Part shown: one piece after another, positions 51,500-61,273 of the stretch
Layout: the number at the start of each line of letters is the position of its first letter
How positions within the stretch are numbered: the stretch's first letter is position 1
From: Halichondria panicea
Taxonomy: Eukaryota > Porifera > Demospongiae > Suberitida > Halichondriidae
Direction of reading: 5' to 3'
Length of the DNA stretch: 64,000 nucleotides
Assembly (NCBI RefSeq): GCF_963675165.1
Contig: NC_087385.1
Location: forward strand, 2,976,501 to 3,040,500
Notes under the pieces: model-generated
What the model was told of the DNA's origin: nothing
Seen by the model: only the letters and a program-made list of their open reading frames with translations
Databases searched by the model: none
Position numbers and translations under genes: made by a program

Positions 51500-54431
51500 A
51501 GGCTAGACAGTTCCGCAAACGTGGCGCTTTTTGTGACGTACGCCGTAATGTAACCGGTGAGCGCCATGCTGGTCTCGCTATGTACTGGACGTCAATTCCA
51601 AAGGTGCAGCAGCAAGGGATTGTAATCGTTGATTCTGCCTTTTCTGGGAAGATCGTACACTCTCTGCCTAGTATTCCATGGCCGTCGCTATTCTGGGAAA
51701 GTTGAATCTACACCTTTTAATGTACTTTCCCTGTCTAGGCTGCACCGATGCATCTGATATTTCATGACCAAGGCGTACAGTTCCGGGTCAGTTTCTTTGT
51801 CTGGGATGTTACCGTGATTCTCTCCTGTATCCAGGCGAGAACCACGTGATCGGGATCGACCCCGGGGCTCCCTTTATCCAAAGCATGACGTGGTAATGCG
51901 GTGCACCTCTGCACACCACCTCACCAAACGCAATTTGGAACATCGCGTGCTTGGACACGGTCTTCATTGCACATTTTACTTTTGAGCCGGGATCGTAGTC
52001 ACCGAGTAGCTTAAGGATGTCTGGCGAGCTATATTCTGCACAGCTTAGCGTCATGAAATCCCTAACTAGAGTCACCGGCAGTTTTATGCCTGTACTGACG
52101 CACACTACGCATGATTGTGGAGAGGTTTCCCTCTAGCTCGCCGTCTTTTTTTCTAGCTGTTTCAGCAGGTCTTTGACACTGGAATGTCTGTTTGTGGTGT
52201 TTTTAAGCACGTTGAAAATGCCCGCCTTGATCTCTCTCAAGAGTTCAAGAGTTTTTGGTGCGTGAGGTAGAACAGGTACTCGCTACTTTTTCTGTACCTA
52301 GAGTCTTTGTTGTTTAGACGCGACTTTACGTACTCGCTGAAACTCAGGTGCTTGTCGCGAGGGTAGAACTCGCCGAATCTACCTGTTGGGAAAAGGTTTG
52401 GGACGTCTAAATGCTCCTGGCTACTTTTAACGGATATTCGTCTACCTTGACTGGTCTATGTCGGCAACGTTGGGTTTGAACGTGCGTACCGTGTAAGCTT
52501 GTATGCCGGCCACGTATTGTCGGTCACCTTTTCGAGCATGGTGCTGGTTGCACTGTGGTTACACTGTTTGCAACCTGTATGACTACGTCCTCCATGGACT
52601 GTTCTACTTTTCCCGGTTGCACGTCTACGTACAACCAGTTGATTTCTTTGAGTTCTCCTTCGATTTTGTTTATGTCGACGAACTTCCGCCAAAGAACATT
52701 TTTCTTTGTGGGAACCCCGTCGACTTTAACGTACAGCTGCAGTCCGCATTCGTTCAGAGCTAGCGTTTCAGCCGTGTTTGCCATGGGCATGAACATGTTA
52801 CCGCGGCACGCTTGAGACAATTGTACGAATCGAATACGGATGCAACCTGATGACAGTTTGAATCAATTGCAAGCTAAAGGAGTCGAGCAGGGGTGCTGTT
52901 TCTAGACCGTTCACTACGGCCCTAGGTGGAATTATGTCCAACTTTATCTTTGGTTTACAGTGGTTACACATGTATTCTTCCTCCCACACATCTTCTGACG
53001 GTTAACCAGGCAAAACTTTCGGGAAGGCTGTGCACTGAGCACGTCGGAAAAATTGGTTGCAACACATGCACGGCATAGTCGCGGACTTTTACCTACATTT
53101 ACCGACATCCTGTGGTTCTACGCAATTTTGCGATCAAACAGCTTGTCGAAAGTTAGTTCGCAAGCTTCTAGGAGCAGCTGATAGTCGTGGTTTTTAATGC
53201 CAGCGTCTAGCTTTGTTATTGCTTGGCCATGTAACTTGGACAGGGCGGGATAGTGCGGGATAGTGCACGAGAGCGTTTCTGAGAATCCTCAACTGATTGT
53301 CACAAACGCTCCCGAACAAGTGACAAACAAACAATGGCCCATCCTCAAATTGCCCGCCGTGATCTGGAATTTTGGGGTCGAGCGGGACTTCCCATTCCTG
53401 TATGTGCTCGCAAAACATGTCCTGCAAATCGGCAATTCTTTCAAACTCTACGTTTGAAACTTGCCTACACCTGGCCCAACACCTGGCCGTACAGGCCCAC
53501 CTTGGTTTGGGTAATTTTTTTTTCTGAGGGGTTTTTTCAGACACGATAGGTTTGTGGTCTGCTAGTGTGGTCTGCTAGCATGCTGCTAGCATGCACTCAC
53601 CGGTGGGCACTGGCTCCTGGGTATGCCACTAGTGTAAGTACATCACTAGTGTAAGGCAAGTGGTCGTGGGTGTACCCAGCTTCGTAAAAGTAAGCCAAAG
53701 TCCTTAATGCACCTTAATGCACGTGAAATGTTGGTCCCCTAAGGAGGCCATTTGGCACTAAATGACTGGCAGCAAGGCAGTGAACTTTTGGGCTGCTTTG
53801 TTTTTGCAGTTTGGAATTTTTGCTAAACCTTCGAGAATGCATTTCCTTGCTTTTCGTGAAAACGTCCTGTAAACTTGTCCTAAGGGAGTGCATTACTTGG
53901 TCATTTGGTTCAGCTAGCGGCTTGCCTTCGCACGTCGTTTGTACAACGCTCTAGAGGTTTGCGAAGACTTTTTGTGGAGAACAAACAATTGCTTCATATA
54001 GCAGTAGAGGTCCGTGAGAAAGCTCTACTGCGTTGAGTGTTTTTGCGGTAGTGGGTCGAAATCGACTGCCGCGCCGATATTTTGACACAGCCCTCCTTGT
54101 GGAGGCTGTCGGGCTGTCGGGCTTTGAATTTCGGGGTTGACCGTAGCCCTTGTGGAGGCTTTGGCCTTGTCCGCCTTTGAATTCCTCCGCTTTGAAATTC
54201 TCCACCTGACCCTTGTGAGGGCTTTGGCCTCTTCGGGGTGTAAACCCCTATGCTTCTTTGTGGAGGCTTCTCAACATTTAGGGAACGATAGTGTAAAGCT
54301 TTTTTAATAACAATGTCCCGATGAGATTTGTAATCAGTACCAGAGGGTTTCTGAGTGTCTGAAAGGTTTTGGTATCGTGTTTTTACGGTTTGTGAGTTTG
54401 CTGCTTTTGAAAGGCATGCTAACAAACACAC
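51500..54431 (-). mobile_element. Helitron relic (Rep-type rolling-circle transposon)
   Basis: The minus strand carries, spread over several frames, the N-terminal and Rep parts of a Helitron protein. No helicase domain, no CTRR end and no terminal hairpin were found, so the 3' half is missing. Limits are set by the coding remnants only. Confidence 0.75.
51809..53544 (-). pseudogene. Helitron Rep/helicase protein remnants
   Basis: In order on the minus strand: RWACTARCWARCRQVSNVEF and LRILRNALVHYPALS (53544-53194); MCNHCKPKIKLDIIPPRAVV (52989-52798); CRGNMFMPMANTAETLA, LYVKVDGVPTKKNVLWRKFV and INWLYVDVQPGKVEQSMEDV (52820-52524); a shifted YVKSRLNNKDSRYRKSSEYL near 52320; and LVRDFMTLSCAEYSSPDILK, VVCRGAPHYHVMLWIKGAP (52105-51809). 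The last contains the HYH of the HUH endonuclease motif. These match the long N-terminal region and Helitron_like_N domain of metazoan Helitrons, which nick and transfer single strands. Several frameshifts and stops show inactivity, and short duplications such as GCGGGATAGT twice near 53245 add to the damage. The catalytic Tyr pair and PIF1-like helicase are not seen. Confidence 0.82.
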
Positions 54432-55938
54432 TAATTAAGAATACAACACTTATCAGTTGATTGTAGAGGTAGCTCTTCGTCAACAGAACAAGTGCAGTAA
54501 GCAGTCCAAGTGTAACATAAAGTCATTCAAATATATATATAGATGTAAGTAACTCACCTAAGAAATTAGTGTCTTCCTTATAGCATCAACCACGTGCGCA
54601 GGAGCGACCTGTATATTATTGCTGTGGCTGCATGCGTATAATGAAAATGGCGGAATTTTCTTTGTTGGTCTGAGGAACTGCTTTTAATTTTTGGAAAAGC
54701 TATGCACAATGTCCTGCTGTACTTGGAGCAAATGCTGGGCAAGAAACTTACTCACTTACTCACTTACTTAGTCAGTCAGACAAAGTGCGGTGAAATGTGG
54801 AAATAGTAAAATGACAATAATAATACATTAAAACGAGATATAAAACGAGATATAAACAGAGTAAAGGCTCTCTGTTCAGCCAGATTCTTTCTCCCTGCAG
54901 AGATAGAACAGTTTGTCAAAATAAGCTAAACACAGGCAAACCCACTGCCAATCCTATGTAATAAATGTCTTGATTGAAGTTTCTAATCAGCCTGAGTTGA
55001 AAAGAGAGTTTAGAGATACTCTAGCACGAGTCTGACTGAACAAATGCCGGCCAAGATCCAGCCACACACAAGATGATGTGGCAGCAAGGAGATGTGGCAG
55101 CAAGGAGTGATCTTCCATGGAAACTTGGCCCCAAGGACTTGCAATGCATGAGAGAGCATTGTTAAGAAGTGCTTGAACTTGCTGCTTTTCCCGGCTATGT
55201 TCAGATTCGAGGGACATCTTGAGCTGATCAACTTGAGCAATTGAATCCTTTAAACGAGCATGCTGACTATAAAAGGGCGTGCCGTGGGCAGCTCCGACCG
55301 GAAGCAACCAAAAAATGACAAAATGGCAACAATGAATATTCTTGAGTCTTGCAAAAAGACGCCCTTGACAGTTATAATGCACATTCTTTACATTTTTACA
55401 TTCTTCTTTTGATACGCCTTCTTCCGCTCTCTCACGAGATAGTAGACACAACAAAAATGGCTGTCAAAAGTTTATTTCAAGAAGCATGAAGAAGTCTGTT
55501 CTCAACCTCCTACTGGGGGTTCCACAGGAGCTAAAGTTCGAGACTGAAGATACCAAGCAAGTCTTTGTAGGTTTAATTGACAGTGCTAAGCGTTGTCTTG
55601 CTGCCAGACATCCATTGGCCCAGCATGAGGATCTGACAAACTGATGCTGATGTGGACATAAATAACTCAAGTAAGTAGTCCATAGGTCTATAGTAAAGTT
55701 AGTAAGTTAGTAGTCTAGTATAAAGTAATGTGACTTCATCAACCTGCGAACGCTTTTTCGCTTTTTAACATTTGCATTTCATTTTACGGATAAAGTAGTA
55801 CGAACAGGAGAGTTGAAAGTCTGTAGGGAAGGACCTTTGTATCAATATCTATTTGCAGTTTGTTCGTTTATATATACAGTCATTATGCCTCAGTTGGGCA
55901 TGCGCAAGATATACGGTGGTGTGTCTGTGTGTGTGTAG
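54432..55938. other. Mostly unannotated; a possible upstream exon at 55483-55641
   Basis: 55483-55641 on the plus strand reads MKKSVLNLLLGVPQELKFET and VFVGLIDSAKRCLAARHPLA before a stop. It is protein-like and lies upstream of the spliced gene at 55939, but no donor in it gives both a good site and the right phase, apart from a weak one after KQVFV. Short tandem duplications occur at about 54752, 54830 and 55070. Confidence 0.3.
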
Positions 55939-56639
55939 ATCGACTGTTACAGCTGCTCGATGATAATGAAGAGTTTCTGTATAATTATTGTAGGCTGCTA
56001 ATCATAATTATTAATTTTCTGGAATTGCAATTAGTTGGGTTTGCAAAATAATGCTTATGATTATGTTTGCTTACTTTGAAAGCTAGTACAACTTGTGTGT
56101 AGCAAAATAGGGGAACAACGAGAGAATAAAGTAAAATAAAAAGAATTAAGCATTATCTGCCATGGCCGATGAATCCATCTAAAATGTAAATTATATGTAC
56201 AGTGTATTCATTAATAATGGTACTGCATGTAGCTTCATTGCCTACACTGAGACACCGAGGCATCATCACCCTTTCAGTAACATTCATTTTTTTCTCAGGT
56301 CGCGTTGAAGACGCTTTAAAGGACTGCGACTGCCTTTGCTTGTTGACAGTCTCCCTGGGTACACCATCAATCTATGTAGAAAATGTAAGTATTAAGTATT
56401 ACTTCTCAGTGTATCTAGCAATTATCCTATTATATCCCTAGCTCTTTGCTGGGGAGAGGAGAGCCTCACTGTCTGGTGGCATGCACTCCACTTGCCCTAT
56501 TAAAATGGTAGTAAAGAATTTGTTTGATATAGATGTACTGATATTCATATAAATTCTTTTTCAGAATCGAACTTTCGATGAATTTCCACAATGGCATATT
56601 TTCAATGCCGTCTATTATGCAAGAAAGCAAGCTTCCTAA
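55939..56639 (+). CDS. 3' exons of an unidentified spliced gene
   Basis: Four exons fit together with GT-AG junctions and agreeing phases: 55939-55989, 56299-56384, 56442-56507 and 56565-56639, where a TAA ends the frame. Joined parts read RLLQLLDDNEEFLYNYC, then RVEDALKDCDCLCLLTVSLG, LFAGERRASLSGGMHSTCPI and NRTFDEFPQWHIFNAVYYAR. Three introns of 57 to 309 nt match the SNRNP27 intron style. The pattern (leucine-rich helix, Cys-rich segment, hydrophilic C-terminus) suggests a real host protein with its N-terminus upstream, perhaps beginning at 55483. I do not recognise the family. The first intron donor (GTAGGC) is weak, so 55939-55989 is the least certain exon. No AATAAA is seen just after the stop. 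Confidence 0.5.
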
Positions 56640-59600
56640 CTCTTCCACAACGTTCCCTGGACTGTAGCTGACCTGGAGCTGAAAAGATTCCTTTATTGTG
56701 CATAGCCTTTTGCTGTATCTATTCATAAAGTATTTTGTCAGCCATTATGATAATCATTTATTTTTTTGTTTTTTTGTTTCTGCTTCTGGTAAAAAAGAAA
56801 AACTACCAAGAATGTATTTCCTTTCCCTTTGTGTATATTTTTGAGTGTTCACAGTGTGTAGCGAATGGGTTCTGAGCGCTTTTGCGCAAGAGAAAAAAAG
56901 AGCTCGTTACTAAGGCTTGAATGGAAATTTTGGGGTCAAAGGTCGCGCCCACGGCAGCTCTTTTTATACTCAAAACTCGCTCCGAGTTCCGGAAGTTGCT
57001 AATCCGGTAATTAAAGCCAACATGCTCGTTTAAGCACTTCTCCATCTTGCTGACTAATAATGCTGAAGTGATCAACGCCGATGTTTTGGAGACAGTGAAG
57101 GGTTGGAGGGTCGCAATCAGATTCTGAATCAGACACATGAACAACCATTTTTGTTAAATGCTGAGTAGTCTGTCTGGCTGATCACACGAATTTTGCGGGC
57201 GGGTAGACTTTAGACTTCCTAAACATAGGGAAAATAGCATATGGCACACGAACAGTCCAAGTTATGTATAGTTAGCCTTACACATAATTATAATTAGGAC
57301 TACATACTATGTAGTTATGCATCATCAATGTGTTACACCACTATAATTATACCACCACTATAATTATACTCTCTCTCTCCCTTGGCTAACATGGACCATA
57401 TACATTTCCCCCCAGGTTTTTGGAGCCGTTGCATACATTAAAATAGGGGCCAAAATTTCAGGTCAAACTCCCACGTATGGGGGGGGGGGGGCAATGTCCT
57501 GAGATTTTCGTTATTACCGGCTCTACCTAGGTACACTTGCTGTACTTTCGGTTAAGCTTGATTGAGGCTTCATACGAAGATAGTACAGGTGTGGTAGCAG
57601 ACTTTCTGCTTGACTTTTTTTTTTGGGTGTTACTGTGCTGGGGCCTGGTTGCACAGGAATGCCATCAACTGTCCAGGTTACTCTTCTGATGTAGGAGCAC
57701 CAACGTGGTAGTCATCATTTGCGATGGTTTGAGTTTCACAGAGACAGAGTCCTTTGTCAATGAAAACTGGTCTGTATACTTGATCTTCTAAAATTATTGT
57801 CATATAGCTAGCTCACCCAAGGCTATTCAAATAACTAAGCTGGATTCTGTCGGATATCGATAGAGACAAAGACTATCTTGCACAACTCTCAAGCACGCAG
57901 TAGATGATGGTGCGCACTTAAAAGATACTCACATATATGGATTTTTTTCATCGGAAGAGTTATGCTGATACAGGGTCCGGAACGTAGCGTGATAGTGAGA
58001 CGCAAAATTTGTTGCCATGAACATTTGTTATCTAAAGTATTCGAGAGGAGTACACCTATTTTATGTACCACGTACATCAGCACATCAGGAATACATAGAT
58101 GTAAAAATAATGGTGCAGCTTTTGTATGGATTGAATTACCTCATTTATTGTCCTCCCTTCCTCCCTTTAAATTGATTAACTTTAAATTGATTGACATTAT
58201 CCATTATCTATTTCTTTTGGTAACATATAATTATTTGTTTTTTTGTTTTGTTTTGTTGTACGGTAGAAAAATGATGAAAGGGTACTTCCATTTCTGAACG
58301 TGATTTGAAAAAGCACTTACTCAGTGAAAGGTCAAACCCTCCTATTTATATTATACATTGGTCACAAACTTCAACCAGAATGAAAAATTGGTGCACTATG
58401 GAGTTGGCCAAGCAGTGAAACTATTATAAGTATATGAACATGTTCTTTTGTACTCTTGAATATGGACTATGGGACAAAATAAGGAATTCTATCCGTTACT
58501 CTGAACAGCTTCGAAAGAGACAATCCCGATGTAAGTCCATACTTCAAACGAGTTCCACAGCAACCACATAATAGAGCATATTTGTATTTGGGTTGAAGTA
58601 AAAGGGCGTGGACGTAGCAAGCATAATATATAGTGACATAATAATTTATACAAACCACGGTGCTGAAATACCAAGGTGCTGAAATAACACATTTCCGTTG
58701 GCAACAGACATACCAGAATTCAACTGAAACAAATGCTACTGCAAGAATACTGGAAGCATCAAAATTCTGAATTAAACTTGAATAGGCATTTCCAACATTT
58801 CCAATAACAATAAATAGTGTAAATTTTGGTATTGAAATCTGCCTAGAGTACGAGCAATGAGCTAGCTGCATGTTAAAATATGATGTTACCAAATTGAGTA
58901 TAATGTTTACATTCATTATGTCTGTATCTATTGTACACTTACCATTTATAAGCACATTGTGCTTAGCTAGGTTCAAAACTGTTTCCACCTCTCACCACAA
59001 ACTATACCCCTCATTGGCAATGTACTTCTTGTCTGGACACGAGGGGAGACACAACTATCACAACACTCAATTCAGCTTCAGGAGCACCAATCCTACCACA
59101 AAACAGAAACGGCCAGTCGGGAACCAGTCTCTGCCGCTCGCTTAACTCTTTAGCAACAGCTCATCACGACCAATACAAGCTTTGGCGTGCTACTCCATTG
59201 TTTTAATTGTTTTAACGCAAAACAACAATAGACTGAACGGAATCGCTAGTGTTGTTGGTTAATGTGGTACCCACTTTCTGGGTAATAGGTGGCGCATGCG
59301 CAAACAGTCGAGGCAAACAGTCGAGGCTAGGGTATTAAGGACTGTCCAAATTAAAATGACATGGAATTTTGTTATAATGATATTCATGCCGTCGCTTTGG
59401 AATGTTTATCACGTGCGTGGGTGGCAAACGTCTGCAATTACTAGTGAGGGCGGAGCTGCTTGGGTCACATGATAATTTATTAAAGTTGACCGTAGCTATT
59501 TGTTGTACTTTCCTGCTGCGCAAGACAGAGTGCAGCCAAGGGTAAATATGGTAAATATTACCTATGAATTAAAAGCAGCAGTATATTATAATATGAGTAT

Positions 59601-59948
59601 ATAATATGTACATCAGGATTCCGAGTCAATTTTTGTGCCGAGGATGGTGTTGTCCCCTTTTTCGTTTTCGTGGAACAATCTGTCCCTATCAAAAGCGATC
59701 TTTTATTTAGAATATAGCAAAGCAGTGCATGCATGACCTCTGTATCTTTTTTCAAGAGTTTAGCGTTTCAGGAAAAACTTCTACTTCATGTTAATCATGT
59801 AGCTACTATTGTATACACCATTATGACTGTGTATACTCTTTCGCTGTGTACTGTTAATTTCCCTTGGCTTGTTTCCGTAGTGATTCACCGTTTCCCGGCG
59901 TTTCCTGAGCCACGTGGATCCAGTGTTCTGAAGCGCCTAGTTACGTTT
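56640..59948. other. No gene recognised
   Basis: Includes a G tract of about 12 at 57480-57491, a two-copy (CCACTATAATTATA) repeat near 57339-57368, a (GGTGCTGAAATA) duplication at about 58659-58688, and a TAGCC-family solo end near 59291-59330 (GCGCATGCGCAAACAGTCGA then GGCTAGG, with a 15-bp duplication). ORFs at 58467-58988 and 57962-58297 show no family motif. Confidence 0.35.
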
Positions 59949-60369
59949 CTAGCCTTGTTCTCGATCCTTCAGCTGAAGCCACTTATCCAATTGGGTAATA
60001 CACTTGATTCGCTTTTCTGGAGATACTGCAACAGCATCAGTGGATTTCTTTTTCCCAAAAAACGGCTTATCAGGGGGTGCATCTAATGAATCATGCTTGT
60101 GGGTATGGATCATATGTGCCCAGCAATTCAGCTGCACAGGTGTGTACCGTTGACCATGCTTCTCCTTTAGGCTATCTACAATGCTGCACTGACGTGTGAG
60201 CAGGACTTGGCCTTGGCCGTTTTGATGAAGGAACACTCGACTCCAATCGCTTCTTTGTTGGCCTGCACTTAAGCCATAGCATGATCCTTTTTTTCTTCTT
60301 GTGAGTCTCATACATATACATGTCTGACAATTCTATATCTGTGGTAGTCTTTTCCTGTTTTCCTTTCAT
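59949..60369 (-). pseudogene. Lineage-type ORF (CWAHMIHTHKHDSLDAPPDKPFF type), fragment
   Basis: The minus strand reads SDWSRVFLHQNGQGQVLLTR, QCSIVDSLKEKHGQRYTPVQ, LNCWAHMIHTHKHDSLDAPP and DKPFFGKKKS, then VSPEKRIKCITQLDKWLQL (60311-59949). The strongly patterned sequence, rich in W, H and PPDKPFF, is clearly protein-derived. I recall similar stretches from repetitive sponge proteins with no known function, but cannot name a family. The segment has no start with good context, and a neighbouring frame (60502-60308) contains a further LSYRESGLNAPNTLKDTI reading, so a 5' part may be frameshifted. It may be an exon of a repetitive gene or an element remnant. Confidence 0.45.
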
Positions 60370-61273
60370 TCCGTGACCTGGGGGTATGTATACCCAAACA
60401 AAGTATCGTATCCTTCAGTGTATTAGGTGCATTAAGGCCTGACTCGCGATAGCTGAGGTCATTTTGCATTCCTTCGTTATTTTTGTTTTTTATAACCTCC
60501 ACAAACCACGTGCTATCCAGCCGTTGCCATGACGAAGGTATGACGCCATTATACCTCGTGTATTGCTGCCATTTTTAATACATTAAATAGCTAGATACAT
60601 TAAATAGCTAGCTAGCTAGCCAGAGCCAGCTTGTTCAAAGCAAGAGTGTACGATCGTAAGCAAGAAGCAAGATCATAGCTATATAGAGGAGTGCTCTCGA
60701 TCTTCTTGATGCCAGCCTATACAATTGGAGCGAGGCTATGCCTGTGGTAAGTCGTTGAATATTATTGTAGAAGTTCATAGCGCTAGTATAATTGCTAATG
60801 TGTTGTTGCCAATGGTACTTCATATAGCTCATAGCTAGGTTGGAGACGGCATGGTTGATATTACTACCCAACAACAAAACTGCTTAAATATGGACTTGCG
60901 TGGTCTATTATGTATAGCCCTATTTTCAAGCCCAGTTATATCTTTCAGTATAGAGCTTACAAATGCCTGTTCAGTATTGCAAATGGTAACAGCTTGTAAT
61001 TAAATCAAGAAGCGTAGTAGTTTTTGAATGTAACTTCTCTTCTTTTGCAATTCTGAATACTCTTGCTCAGTACGTAATGGTAAACAGCTGTGTTTAATGT
61101 AGTAGCTCTGTTCGTATTCTTTAATTTTACGCTGTAATTGTTCATTGTTTTCTTCAAGCTGAAGTTTGACACTGCAAATTGTTGTCCGATACAGTTGGAC
61201 GTCTGTAGACGTGACGTTTTGTTGACCTTTATCTTTGTCCGGAGTGCATCCAGCTGTTTAACAATAACCTTAC

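Noticed and set aside
54987..55454. 155-residue minus-strand ORF
   Set aside because: It spans a two-copy duplication (GATGTGGCAGCAAGGA), and shows no family motif; most likely a chance frame.
58467..58988. 173-residue minus-strand ORF
   Set aside because: Composition is rich in Y, C and I with no motif or neighbouring splice sites; AT-rich chance frame is more likely.
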